DNA from: Clostridia bacterium | Lineage (GTDB): Bacteria > Bacillota_A > Clostridia > Peptostreptococcales > JAAYPU01 | Direction: 5' to 3' | DNA length: 18,879 bases | Assembly: GCA_022360735.1 (NCBI GenBank) | Contig: JAKSCF010000596.1 | Location: 1 to 18,879, forward strand | Shown: piece by piece, positions 1 to 7,644 of the stretch | How the letters are laid out: each line of letters opens with the position of its first letter | Position numbering within the stretch: the first letter of the stretch is position 1 | The notes under the pieces: model-generated | Seen by the model: only the letters and a program-made list of their open reading frames with translations | Told to the model about the DNA's origin: nothing | Databases searched by the model: none | Program-made: the position numbers and the translations under genes

Positions 1-122
1 GGTAATATGTCGCTTCCACCAATATAGAATATCTTTTCTTTCCACAAAAACTGAAAACTTACAACCATGTTTCTTACAGTTAACACAACAGCCTTCTCAA
101 TTTGAATCTTATTAAATCTCAT
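1..122 (-). CDS. sigE: RNA polymerase sporulation sigma factor SigE, N-terminal fragment (cut by window edge)
   Basis: The first 40 codons of the mother-cell sigma factor sigma-E run off the left edge. The visible protein contains KEKIFYIGGSDILP, which matches the start of sigma-E (B. subtilis has VYYIGGSEALPPP). The preceding hydrophobic stretch VVLTVRNMVVSFQFLW is the pro-sequence region; in B. subtilis sigma-E is made as a membrane-bound precursor and cleaved by SpoIIGA. The ATG at 122-120 overlaps the spoIIGA stop codon as ATGA, so translation is probably coupled. A perfect AAGGAGG lies about 10 nt upstream, inside spoIIGA. The motif-bearing part of the protein is outside the window, so the call rests on the N-terminus and on the partner gene. 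Confidence 0.88.
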   Translation of the reverse strand, partial: MRFNKIQIEKAVVLTVRNMVVSFQFLWKEKIFYIGGSDIL

Positions 123-1030
123 ACACAAGCTTCCTCCTTAAATATATCAGGGTGTAACAGCGCTGAATATTCATCATCACTTTGAATTTTAATTTTTCCA
201 TTGTATATTCCTATGATGATATTATTAACTTGGTAACTTTGTTCTTCCTTTTCTATGTAAATTACATCAGGTTTAACACCTATTAGCATCCCTGTTTCAG
301 CTCCTAAAGAAGAGTAAGGTATGAAGCGAATCCTTCTTCCCCATCCAAGTTCATATATTTTATCCGGAATTGTACTTATATCTTCGTTATTTTTCAGTAT
401 GTCCTTAAATATCTCAGGCAAAAAATCTTCTAGAGCAGAAAATTCTACGACGATTACCGGTGTATGGGAAATAGGATCTAATAAAAAATTTGCTGTGTCT
501 ATAAGCCCTGTTATACAAGTAGTTTTTTTATCAATTTCTATAGTGATCTTAACTTTTAGTGTTTTTTTCAATATTTTTTCCTTAAACAAACAAGACATAT
601 ATTTTAAAATATAATAGCCTAAAATTACTAAAAAAATGAGTTTAAAGTATGATAATTGATTAATATAAAAAATATTATTTTTTATCAAACCACTCATACT
701 GGTAAAATATATCGCTCCCAAAACCATGCCTCCGATAGCAAAGCTAACGGCATAAAAGGATACCATTAATTTAATAAATCCTTTTAAATGTATAGGATAA
801 AAAGAAATTAAAACAATTAAAATAGATGCTGCCATCTTAAAAATAGTAGAATAAAGAAAGTGAATGGACGGTATAAAAAAAACAAACGCATACAATGCTC
901 CACTGGCCGCACCTAAAATCAGCCTCTTTTTCTTTTTTGTAACACTACATATTTTCGAGACTATAAGTAGGATAATATAATTAATAAATAGGTTTTCTAA
1001 AAATAATAACTCTGCATATATTTCAATCAT
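119..1030 (-). CDS. spoIIGA: Sigma-E processing membrane protease SpoIIGA
   Basis: SpoIIGA is the sporulation aspartic protease that cleaves pro-sigma-E at the septum after a signal from the forespore. The first half of the protein is hydrophobic with about five membrane segments (MIEIYAELLFLENLFINY onwards). The second half is a soluble protease domain. The predicted catalytic Asp is residue 178 in GLIDTANFLLDP, close to Asp183 of B. subtilis. The motif here is D-T-A, not the usual D-S/T-G. I chose the ATG at 1030 because GAGGGA lies just upstream and because 303 aa fits the family (about 309). A 30-codon extension to the ATG at 1120 has no good ribosome site and does not look like the family. 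The gene overlaps sigE by 4 nt. It lies directly downstream of rplT, from which a terminator separates it. Confidence 0.92.
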   Translation of the reverse strand: MIEIYAELLFLENLFINYIILLIVSKICSVTKKKKRLILGAASGALYAFVFFIPSIHFLYSTIFKMAASILIVLISFYPIHLKGFIKLMVSFYAVSFAIGGMVLGAIYFTSMSGLIKNNIFYINQLSYFKLIFLVILGYYILKYMSCLFKEKILKKTLKVKITIEIDKKTTCITGLIDTANFLLDPISHTPVIVVEFSALEDFLPEIFKDILKNNEDISTIPDKIYELGWGRRIRFIPYSSLGAETGMLIGVKPDVIYIEKEEQSYQVNNIIIGIYNGKIKIQSDDEYSALLHPDIFKEEACV

Positions 1031-1139
1031 GAATAATCCCTCTATTGTCTTTAGTGAACACAGTTCCCCGCTTATATAAGAATATTCAACAAGCCGTTTC
1101 AATATGCAATTATATATCATCTTTTTTCATTATTTTGTC

Positions 1140-1155
1140 ATTATAAGAAGTCGAA
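1140..1155 (-). promoter_or_regulatory. Possible spoIIGA promoter with a Spo0A-like box
   Basis: On the minus strand a TATAAT (plus 1140-1145) lies about 110 nt before the spoIIGA start. AGTCGAA at 1149-1155 (plus strand) differs at one base from the Spo0A box TGTCGAA. No good -35 is seen at 17 bp, which would fit an activator-dependent promoter; B. subtilis spoIIG is sigma-A with Spo0A~P. The box is closer to the -10 than in B. subtilis, so this is tentative. Confidence 0.33.
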
Positions 1156-1230
1156 CGAAAAATAAGAAATGTTTTCAATTAAGTGTTCTTTTATGGGAAT
1201 ATACTGAATAGAATATTTATTTAACGCATA

Positions 1231-1260
1231 AAAAAAGAACTTCTTTAAAAGTTCTTCTTT
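1231..1260 (-). terminator. Rho-independent terminator after rplT
   Basis: On the minus strand AAGAACTT, a six-base loop TTAAAG, and AAGTTCTT form a perfect 8-bp stem. It can extend to 12 bp with the flanking A and T runs, and a run of T follows. It lies 12 nt after the rplT stop and ends the infC-rpmI-rplT transcript before spoIIGA. Confidence 0.85.
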
Positions 1261-1272
1261 ATCAGGTGTTTT

Positions 1273-1632
1273 TTATGCTTGTAATTTGTTTTTTGCAACG
1301 TCTACTAACTGACTAAAACCTTTGGCATCATTTATAGCTAAGTCTGCAAGCATTTTACGATTAATTTCTACTCCAGCAAGCTTAAGACCATTCATTAATT
1401 TGCTGTAAGAAATGCCATTTACTCTTGCAGCCGCATTGATTCTAGCAATCCACAATCTTCTATATTCTCTCTTTTTAAGCTTTCTTCCTACAAATGCAGA
1501 ACGCAGTGATCTCATTACTGCAGGATTAGCCGCTTTAAAAGTTTTACTTTTAGAACCATAAAAACCTTTGGCCAGTTTTAAAATTTTCTTATGCTTTTTC
1601 TTAGCATTCATTGCCTTTTTTACTCTTGCCAT
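1273..1632 (-). CDS. rplT: 50S ribosomal protein L20
   Basis: This is L20, a basic 23S rRNA-binding assembly protein of the large subunit. In Firmicutes and E. coli it also represses its own operon by binding the mRNA leader. The protein is 119 aa, the family's usual length. It starts [20 protein letters not shown] and keeps the family stretch [24 protein letters not shown] stands 8 nt before the ATG. It is the last gene of infC-rpmI-rplT, 26 nt after rpmI, and is followed by a terminator. Confidence 0.99.
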   Translation of the reverse strand: MARVKKAMNAKKKHKKILKLAKGFYGSKSKTFKAANPAVMRSLRSAFVGRKLKKREYRRLWIARINAAARVNGISYSKLMNGLKLAGVEINRKMLADLAINDAKGFSQLVDVAKNKLQA

Positions 1633-1658
1633 CTATTTCTCCTCCTTCAGCAGTAATC

Positions 1659-1853
1659 CTATATTCCTAAAGCTCTTTTTATTCTTTTAATATCTGCAGA
1701 TGATACGCAACCTACTTTTCTAAGATTTCTCTTTCTCTTCTGTGATTTTTTTGTAAGTATATGACTTTTAAATGCTTTTGCTCTTTTTAAACTACCACTT
1801 TTCCTAGACTTAATTCTTTTTGCAGCCCCTCTATGAGTTTTCATCTTAGGCAT
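1659..1853 (-). CDS. rpmI: 50S ribosomal protein L35
   Basis: L35 is a small, very basic large-subunit protein. The protein is 64 aa, the normal length, and starts [20 protein letters not shown], which is diagnostic. I placed the start at 1853 because an in-frame ATG 18 nt upstream (1871) would translate the ribosome-binding site GAGGAGGA itself. The gene lies between infC (29 nt from the infC stop to this start) and rplT, the standard order. Confidence 0.98.
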   Translation of the reverse strand: MPKMKTHRGAAKRIKSRKSGSLKRAKAFKSHILTKKSQKRKRNLRKVGCVSSADIKRIKRALGI

Positions 1854-1882
1854 AATAAGTCCTCCTCTCATAACAACATGTT

Positions 1883-2392
1883 TTAGTTTTTAGGTGCCAA
1901 AATCATAATCATATTTCTACCCTCAAGTACTGGTTTCTTTTCCACCATGCCTAGTTCTTGAACAATATCAGAAAATTTTTTCATAAGACCATACCCAGAT
2001 TTAACATAGCCCATTTCTCGGCCTCTAAACCTAAGTGTCACCTTAACCTTATCCCCATTTTTTAAAAACTTATTAGCATTATTGGCTTTAACATTTAAAT
2101 CATGATCTTCTATCATTGGACTTAAACGAATCTCTTTAACACTGATGGTTTTTTGTTTCTTTTTTGCTTCTTTTTCTTTCTTTTGTAATTCATACTTGTA
2201 TTTTCCGTAATCAAGAATTTTACATACTGGTGGATTAGCATTTGGAGCAATCTTCACCAAATCAAGCTTTTTCTCATTAGCCATTTTTTGTGCATCTCTT
2301 GCACTAACAATGCCTAACTGTGATCCATCGTTATCTATTAACCTGATTTCTTTATCACGAATTTCTTCGTTGATTTGAAGTTCTTTATTAAT
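1883..2392 (-). CDS. infC: Translation initiation factor IF-3, with AUU start codon
   Basis: IF-3 binds the 30S subunit, prevents premature 50S joining and checks the start codon. The ATG at 2284 gives only 133 aa and lacks the N-terminal domain. The reading frame stays open 36 codons further up, coding [20 protein letters not shown], which aligns with the normal IF-3 N-terminus. This full form is 169 aa, close to the usual 170-180. The codon there is ATT, 8 nt after a perfect AGGAGGT. AUU is the known rare start of infC in E. coli and in Bacillus relatives, used so that IF-3 can repress its own translation. C-terminal landmarks such as [17 protein letters not shown] and [14 protein letters not shown] are present. 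First gene of infC-rpmI-rplT. Confidence 0.96.
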   Translation of the reverse strand: MNKELQINEEIRDKEIRLIDNDGSQLGIVSARDAQKMANEKKLDLVKIAPNANPPVCKILDYGKYKYELQKKEKEAKKKQKTISVKEIRLSPMIEDHDLNVKANNANKFLKNGDKVKVTLRFRGREMGYVKSGYGLMKKFSDIVQELGMVEKKPVLEGRNMIMILAPKN

Positions 2393-2427
2393 CTTTAAGC
2401 ACCTCCTATAATTTTAGAAAAAACGAA

Positions 2428-2530
2428 TAAAAAAAAGCGGGAACTAATCCGCTTCGTTATAAATCAAAAGATTTAGATTTAGAATTTTATTTACCTTACT
2501 AGCTTTTTGCCGCAAGGTGAGAAGCGGATA
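2428..2530 (-). promoter_or_regulatory. L20-type leader / attenuator of infC-rpmI-rplT
   Basis: On the minus strand two exclusive pairings share one arm. The antiterminator pairs ATCCGCTTC (plus 2521-2529) with GAAGCGGAT (plus 2447-2455). The terminator pairs AAGCGG (plus 2449-2454) with CCGCTT (plus 2435-2440), followed by a T run at 2428-2434. This arrangement, ahead of infC in a low-GC Gram-positive, matches the known L20 leader, in which L20 binding favours termination. It lies 36 nt upstream of the infC start. The rest of the 375-nt gap up to the FtsH-like gene holds the infC promoter and then AT-rich DNA (2585-2720) in which I see nothing else. Confidence 0.85.
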
Positions 2531-2555
2531 AATACTTCTTCTTTATACCTATAAT

Positions 2556-2584
2556 AATCTAACACTAAAAGTGTGCTTTGTCAA
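2556..2584 (-). promoter_or_regulatory. Sigma-A type promoter of infC operon
   Basis: On the minus strand a perfect TTGACA (plus 2579-2584) is separated by 17 bp from TAGATT (plus 2556-2561; 4 of 6 against TATAAT). Transcription would start about 25 nt before the first arm of the L20 leader. Confidence 0.7.
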
Positions 2585-2767
2585 TTGATTTTTTGTAAAA
2601 TATTTTTTATATTTTCTAAAAAAATAAAATAATACATTTTCATTAAATAAATTTCAAAATAAAAGAAAAATAACCAAAATATTTATTTTTAAAAATATTG
2701 ATATGAAATTATTATATCACTTTTATTGGACAAAATAACATTAACAAAAAAAGAAGGTGGTGATAAT

Positions 2768-4345
2768 TTGAAAAGAAAAATAATACTTATTTTTTCTATC
2801 GTATGCCTAGTATATACAGTAGTATCAATTTTTGGATATTTCGTTTTTGACTTTCCATATATATATAATAATTTTGTTGATTTAATCTTTCTTATTTTGT
2901 GTTGTGTTGTATTACTGATGTATTATGGGAAACCCAATCCCTCACTACAACCGGAGACTGCAAGAGTTCGAAACAATAAAAAAGATTTATCTTCAGATAA
3001 AAAGGAGTCGCCTATCAAATCCCCAAGAACTACCTTTAATGAAGTAGCAGGTTTACATGAGGTAAAAGAAGAATTAATGGAAATTATTGATTTTCTCAAA
3101 TGTCCTGAACAATATAGGAAAATGGGTGCTAAATTACCAAAAGGTATATTATTCCATGGTCCTTCAGGAACGGGAAAAACGCTGTTGGCAAAAGCAGTTG
3201 CAGGCGAAAGCTGTGCTTACTTTCATAATGCATGCGGTTCAGAGTTCGTTGAGAAATACGTAGGTGTAGGCGCAAAAAGAGTTCGAACATTATTTGAGAA
3301 AGCAAAGAAAGAGTCTCCAAGCGTAGTATTTATCGATGAGATAGATGCTATTGGTGCAAAGCGAACCAATGAGACTAATAATGAGAAGGATCAAACTTTG
3401 AATCAATTATTGGTCGAAATTGATGGTTTTGAAACCAATGAGTCTGTAATTATAATAGGAGCTACCAATCGACTTGACTTATTGGATGAAGCTCTACTTA
3501 GACCCGGCAGATTCGATAGACAAATATATGTTGGCCGGCCGGACATAAAAGCCAGAGAAGAGATATTACAAGTTCATTTAAATAATAAACCATTGGATAA
3601 GCTGATTAAAGTAAAAGATATTGCTAAAAAAACATCCGGTATGACAGGCGCGCATTTGGCAAGTATAGCCAATGAGGCTGCCATTCTAGCTGTTCGGTAC
3701 AGAAAAAATTTGATTTCAAATATAGAAATTGATGAAGCCATCGAAAAAGTAATTGCCGGCCTGGAAAGAAAATCAGCTGTTATTTCCCATAAAGAAAAAC
3801 AAAAAGTAGCATTTCACGAAGCGGGTCACGCCTTAGTTGCTAAATATTTAAATACGGATAGTATCAGTAAAATATCTATTATTCCAAGAGGAAAAGCATT
3901 GGGTTATACACTTCAAGTTCCTGAAGAAGATCGCTTTTTAATTACTGAGATGGAAATGAAACAAAAAGTAAAAGTACTTTTTGGAGGAAGAGCCGCAGAA
4001 CAGCTCATATTTCATGAAATCTCTTCCGGAGCAAAAGATGATCTGAAAAAAGCAAATTCTATTGCTTATGAAATGGTTTGTGAACTTGGAATGAGCCGGC
4101 TTGGTAATATTATTTACGACGAAAATATTATCCGTAACTGCTTTACTGATGTGAATCATGAAGTCAAAACAATCATTGATGAATGTTATAAGGATGCATT
4201 GAATATCCTAACCAAGCATAACAATATTTTAACAGCATTGGCCAACCATCTATTTGAACAAGAGACCTTAATTGAAGAAGAGATAGATGAGATCATTTTA
4301 AAAACTGACCCACGATTTAAAATATATAAAAAAGCATTATCATAG
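2768..4345 (+). CDS. Compact FtsH-like membrane AAA+ zinc metalloprotease
   Basis: This is a membrane-anchored ATP-dependent protease of the FtsH type (AAA domain plus M41 peptidase), acting on membrane and short-lived cytosolic proteins. In the 525-aa product, two membrane segments (about 3-26 and 37-52) are joined by only about ten residues. Then come Walker A GPSGTGKT (131-138), Walker B VVFIDE (186-191), arginine fingers in LLRPGRFDRQ (Arg245, Arg248), zinc motif HEAGH (350-354) and third ligand Asp425 in GAKDDL. The pore motif is YVG instead of FVG. All catalytic parts are intact, but the extracytoplasmic domain of about 70 residues and the long C-terminal tail of standard FtsH (600-650 aa) are missing, so it is probably a second, minimal paralogue. 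I chose the TTG at 2768 because AAGGTGGTGATA precedes it; an upstream TTG at 2726 has no such site. Divergent from infC and convergent with thrS. Confidence 0.9.
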   Translation: MKRKIILIFSIVCLVYTVVSIFGYFVFDFPYIYNNFVDLIFLILCCVVLLMYYGKPNPSLQPETARVRNNKKDLSSDKKESPIKSPRTTFNEVAGLHEVKEELMEIIDFLKCPEQYRKMGAKLPKGILFHGPSGTGKTLLAKAVAGESCAYFHNACGSEFVEKYVGVGAKRVRTLFEKAKKESPSVVFIDEIDAIGAKRTNETNNEKDQTLNQLLVEIDGFETNESVIIIGATNRLDLLDEALLRPGRFDRQIYVGRPDIKAREEILQVHLNNKPLDKLIKVKDIAKKTSGMTGAHLASIANEAAILAVRYRKNLISNIEIDEAIEKVIAGLERKSAVISHKEKQKVAFHEAGHALVAKYLNTDSISKISIIPRGKALGYTLQVPEEDRFLITEMEMKQKVKVLFGGRAAEQLIFHEISSGAKDDLKKANSIAYEMVCELGMSRLGNIIYDENIIRNCFTDVNHEVKTIIDECYKDALNILTKHNNILTALANHLFEQETLIEEEIDEIILKTDPRFKIYKKALS

Positions 4346-4368
4346 ACAAGTTGGGTAGTGGATAGTTG

Positions 4369-4393
4369 GTAAGGGCGTATGGTACGCCCTTAC
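4369..4393 (+). terminator. Hairpin terminator between convergent FtsH-like gene and thrS
   Basis: A perfect 10-bp stem GTAAGGGCGT / ACGCCCTTAC with loop ATGGT lies 23 nt after the FtsH-like stop and 9 nt beyond the thrS stop. The plus side is followed by a T-rich stretch (TTATTGTATTTATTT). The minus side has no T run, so termination is better supported for the plus strand, though the palindrome could serve both. Confidence 0.65.
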
Positions 4394-4402
4394 TTATTGT
4401 AT

Positions 4403-6331
4403 TTATTTACTATTTTCAATTATAGACTTAGTTTTTATTTCTTCATTTAATTTATCAATGAAATTGCCAATCTCAAAGCTTCCTAAATCACCTTCATCTC
4501 TGGATCTAATGGATAAAGTCTGCGATGTCACTTCTTTTTCCCCTATAATTAACATATAATTGACTTTTTCAAGTTGAGCTTCTCTTATTTTATATCCTAT
4601 TTTTTCGTTTCGAGTATCCATTTCCACTTTAATGCCTGCATCACTTAATTGTTTAACAACTTCCATACTATAATCATTAAATTTGTCTGTAATAGGCAAA
4701 ACTTTTACTTGTACCGGAGCCAGCCATAGTGGAAATCTTCCTGCAAAGTGCTCGATCAATATCCCTATAAACCTTTCCAGGCTTCCAAGGGCTACTGTAT
4801 GAATAACGATAGGCCTATGTTTTTCACCATCTGGCCCAATATATGAAGTATCAAATCTCTGAGGCAGCTGAAAATCCAGCTGTATCGTTGCACATTGCCA
4901 AGTTCTTCCTAAGCAGTCCTCTAACTGGAAGTCTATCTTAGGTCCGTAAAATGCGCCATCCCCTTCATTAATTTTGTATTGGATATCCATTTCATCTAAC
5001 GCTTCTTTGAGAGCAGTTTCTGCCAAACCCCATTCTTCATCTGAGCCCATAGCTTTTTCAGGTTTTGTAGACAATTCAATATTGTATTTAAATCCTAAAG
5101 TTGTATAGATCTCATCTACTATACCGGTTACGTTTTTAATTTCGTCTTTAATTTGTTCCGGTAACATAAATATATGGGCATCATCTTGAGTGAAAGCTCG
5201 AACTCTCATTAAGCCATGTAATGCACCTGACAATTCATGTCTGTGAACCCTGCCCAGTTCAGAATAACGTAATGGAAATTCTTTATAGGAATGCATTTTG
5301 TTTTGATAAACCAACATAGCCCCTGGACAATTCATAGGCTTAATAGCAAAGTCTTGTTCATCAATGGTTGTTGTATACATATTTTCTTTGTAATGAAACC
5401 AATGCCCGGAAGTTTCCCAAAGCTGACGATTTAGAATAATGGGTGTTTCAATTTCAACATAGCCCCCTTTTTTTCTAACCTCTCGCCAGTATTCAACCAA
5501 TGTATTTTTTAAGTCGACACCTTTAGGCAAAAAGAATGGAAATCCAGGTGCTTCATCCCTTAATACGAATAGCTCCAATTCTTTTCCAAGCTTTCTATGG
5601 TCTCTTTTCTTAGCTTCTTCCAATAAGTTAAGATACTCATCCAACTGCTTTTTCTTTGGAAAAGATGTGCCATATATTCTTTGCAGCATTTTATTTTTTT
5701 CGCTGCCTCTCCAATATGCACCTGCAACGCTGGTCAGCTTAAGGGCTTTAATTTGTTTGGTATTCATCATATGGGGACCGGCACATAAATCAACAAAATC
5801 ACCTTGCTGATAAAATGAAATCACCGCATCCTCCGGTAAATCCTCAATCAATTCTACCTTATAAGGTTCATCTTTTTCTTTCATTAAATGGATGGCTTCT
5901 TCTCTGGAAAGTTCGAATCTTTTAATGTCCAAAGCACTTGATACTATTTTTTCCATTTCCTTTTGTATTTTTGCCAAATCATTTTCTGTAAAACGATGTT
6001 CTAAATCAAAGTCATAATAGAAGCCATTGTCAATAGCAGGACCAATCCCTAATTTTGCATCCGGATACAGCTTCTTTACGGCTTGCGCTAAAATATGAGA
6101 ACTGGAATGTCTAAATACTTCTTGAGCTTTCTCAGCGTCAAACTTAAGTATGTTGAGTCCAATATCTTCTTCTATGATTTGGGACATACCTGCCACATGC
6201 CCATTCACTTCAGCAGCAACGGCTTCTTTTGCCAAGGCCGGATGTATCCCTTTTGCTATATCAAAAAGTGATACGCCTTTTTCAAAGGTTTTAACACTAC
6301 CATCGTTTAATGTGATATTTACTTTTTCCAT
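4403..6331 (-). CDS. thrS: Threonyl-tRNA synthetase
   Basis: The enzyme charges tRNA-Thr with threonine in the cytosol. The 642-aa protein equals the E. coli length. It has an N-terminal TGS domain (1-60, VNITLNDGSVKTFEKG), the editing domain with HxxxH in HSSSHILAQAV, and a class II catalytic core. The core keeps the zinc cysteine in KPMNCPGAML (about residue 335), motif 2 in LRYSELGRVHRHE, the late zinc histidine in VIHTVALGSLERFIG, and then the anticodon-binding domain. I chose the ATG at 6331: GGAGG lies 8 nt before it. The in-frame ATG at 6346 would place the ribosome site inside the coding region. Expression is controlled by the T-box leader upstream. Confidence 0.98.
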   Translation of the reverse strand: MEKVNITLNDGSVKTFEKGVSLFDIAKGIHPALAKEAVAAEVNGHVAGMSQIIEEDIGLNILKFDAEKAQEVFRHSSSHILAQAVKKLYPDAKLGIGPAIDNGFYYDFDLEHRFTENDLAKIQKEMEKIVSSALDIKRFELSREEAIHLMKEKDEPYKVELIEDLPEDAVISFYQQGDFVDLCAGPHMMNTKQIKALKLTSVAGAYWRGSEKNKMLQRIYGTSFPKKKQLDEYLNLLEEAKKRDHRKLGKELELFVLRDEAPGFPFFLPKGVDLKNTLVEYWREVRKKGGYVEIETPIILNRQLWETSGHWFHYKENMYTTTIDEQDFAIKPMNCPGAMLVYQNKMHSYKEFPLRYSELGRVHRHELSGALHGLMRVRAFTQDDAHIFMLPEQIKDEIKNVTGIVDEIYTTLGFKYNIELSTKPEKAMGSDEEWGLAETALKEALDEMDIQYKINEGDGAFYGPKIDFQLEDCLGRTWQCATIQLDFQLPQRFDTSYIGPDGEKHRPIVIHTVALGSLERFIGILIEHFAGRFPLWLAPVQVKVLPITDKFNDYSMEVVKQLSDAGIKVEMDTRNEKIGYKIREAQLEKVNYMLIIGEKEVTSQTLSIRSRDEGDLGSFEIGNFIDKLNEEIKTKSIIENSK

Positions 6332-6377
6332 CACTATTTCCTCCATATATTCATATTTTATATATTTTTATTACAAT

Positions 6378-6408
6378 AAAAAAACCCACCCCCAAAAACT
6401 GGGGCGAG
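6378..6408 (-). terminator. T-box regulated terminator of thrS leader
   Basis: On the minus strand a GC-rich hairpin (CCCC, loop AGTTTTT, GGGG) is followed by a run of seven T (plus 6378-6384), immediately after the T-box core. It would form when tRNA-Thr is charged. Confidence 0.8.
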
Positions 6409-6655
6409 TTTGCTCGCGGTTCCACCCATTATATTACTTCATCTCTTTAACGATATACTACTTAACTCAGATTATTCATGGAAACGAATAATCTGAGTTC
6501 AAATATACCGGCATACCTTTCGAATAGTCTACTAGGCAGCAGCTCCAAGGTAGTTTTCCTATAACCGTTTACAAAAGGTGCTTACAGCCGCGACACCTTA
6601 TCTCTTAATGTACGTATCATAGTACTCTTCTTTTCATAGCGTTATATATTCAAAC
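6378..6655 (-). promoter_or_regulatory. T-box leader of thrS (threonine-specific)
   Basis: Uncharged tRNA-Thr binding to this leader should stabilise an antiterminator and allow thrS transcription. On the minus strand the conserved T-box core TGGGTGGAACCGCG is at plus 6415-6428. The stem I region has GAAGAGTA (AGTA loop) and the hairpin AAGGTG...CACCTT. The probable specifier is ACT followed by ACC at plus 6549-6554, both threonine codons. A perfect 13-bp stem III, ACTCAGATTATTC with GAATAATCTGAGT, occupies plus 6465-6498. The terminator is at the 3' end. Together with the promoter it explains the 494-nt gap; plus 6693-6825 shows nothing further. Confidence 0.95.
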
Positions 6656-6663
6656 TTAATATA

Positions 6664-6692
6664 ATATTAACGATTCAAATGATTTTTGTCAA
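6664..6692 (-). promoter_or_regulatory. Sigma-A type promoter of thrS
   Basis: On the minus strand a perfect TTGACA (plus 6687-6692), a 17-bp spacer and TAATAT (plus 6664-6669) place the start of transcription at about 6657, just ahead of the T-box stem I. Confidence 0.65.
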
Positions 6693-6825
6693 GATATTCT
6701 ATTTTATAACATACAGTATCACTTTTGATGCTATAAATAAGCTTAATAACAACTCCCTTTATTGATAACACATTATTATGTTTACCATTAGGGCGTACAT
6801 TATTCAAACCATCGGCATTATTATT

Positions 6826-7608
6826 TCATATCTCAATATCCTCTATATTAAATACAGGGCCATCTGTACACACTCTTTTATGCCCTTGAGCGGTTTTACA
6901 TATACAGCCAAAACACACACCAATGCCGCATGCCATGTGTTCTTCTACAGATATATAACCCTTCACATTATATTCATCACATATTCTTTTAAATAATCTT
7001 CCAATGCGATTAGAGCCACAGGTATACAGCCCTTTAACATGATACTTTTCTAAAGCTTCTCGTGTTATCTTCTCTATATTTTCAACAGAGCTGGTTCCGT
7101 CTGCATCATGAACAACAATGACTTGACACCCTATTGCTTCTAGATAATCCTTAGAAATAATTTTTTTATCCGTTTTACCACTGAGGATCACCATGGTCTT
7201 TCTCTCTAGCCTTCTTGCTTTCTCTGCTAAAGAAACAATGGCTGCGATGCCCACACCTCTTCCGTAAATCAAAAGACTGTCCTCTTTAGTGCCTTCTACT
7301 ACCTTAAAGTGACTGCCTGTAGGTCCTATAAGACTAACATGTTCACCTTTAATAAAGGTTGTCATCACACGAGTCCCTTTACCCTTTACCAGGTACATGA
7401 TTTGTATCTGCCCTTTATCTCTGTTAAAACGATACACGCTAAAGGGCCTTCTAAGAAGGGGGTCCTTTTGCTCTTCATCACCGCATTGGACATGAAGAAT
7501 CTGCCCTTCTTGAATACAGCCGGCAATATCTTCACATGCCAATGTAAGCAGATAATAATCCTCTATTATTCTTTTATTTTCAATTACTCTACCTATACAC
7601 ATTTTCAT
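6826..7608 (-). CDS. pyrK: PyrK-like dihydroorotate dehydrogenase electron transfer subunit (FAD, [2Fe-2S])
   Basis: Family role: PyrK pairs with class 1B PyrD and moves electrons between its FMN and NAD(H) through FAD and a [2Fe-2S] cluster. The protein is 260 aa (B. subtilis PyrK is about 256). The flavin motif RPFS is at 54-57 in DPLLRRPFSVY. The cluster cysteines are Cys227, 232, 235 and 247 in HMACGIGVCFGC...VC. Two NAD-site motifs differ from the usual: GRGVG (116-120) where GGGIG is normal, and CGSNRI (197-202) where CGPxPM is normal. It is the last gene of the locus, 36 nt after the carbamoylase, with AGAAGG before its ATG. I see no terminator after it. Because of the changed motifs, the electron partner (NADH or something else) is uncertain. 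Confidence 0.85.
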   Translation of the reverse strand: MKMCIGRVIENKRIIEDYYLLTLACEDIAGCIQEGQILHVQCGDEEQKDPLLRRPFSVYRFNRDKGQIQIMYLVKGKGTRVMTTFIKGEHVSLIGPTGSHFKVVEGTKEDSLLIYGRGVGIAAIVSLAEKARRLERKTMVILSGKTDKKIISKDYLEAIGCQVIVVHDADGTSSVENIEKITREALEKYHVKGLYTCGSNRIGRLFKRICDEYNVKGYISVEEHMACGIGVCFGCICKTAQGHKRVCTDGPVFNIEDIEI

Positions 7609-7644
7609 AGGCTACCTTCTCTCTTTTATCTATGGTTACACGTT

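Noticed and set aside
1031..1120. N-terminal extension of SpoIIGA by 30 codons
   Set aside because: There is no ribosome site at the upstream ATG, whereas GAGGGA precedes the ATG at 1030, where the typical family N-terminus begins.
6693..6825. Terminator at the end of the nine-gene locus
   Set aside because: I searched for a stem followed by T residues on the minus strand and found none convincing; AAGCTT at about 6740 is only a short palindrome.
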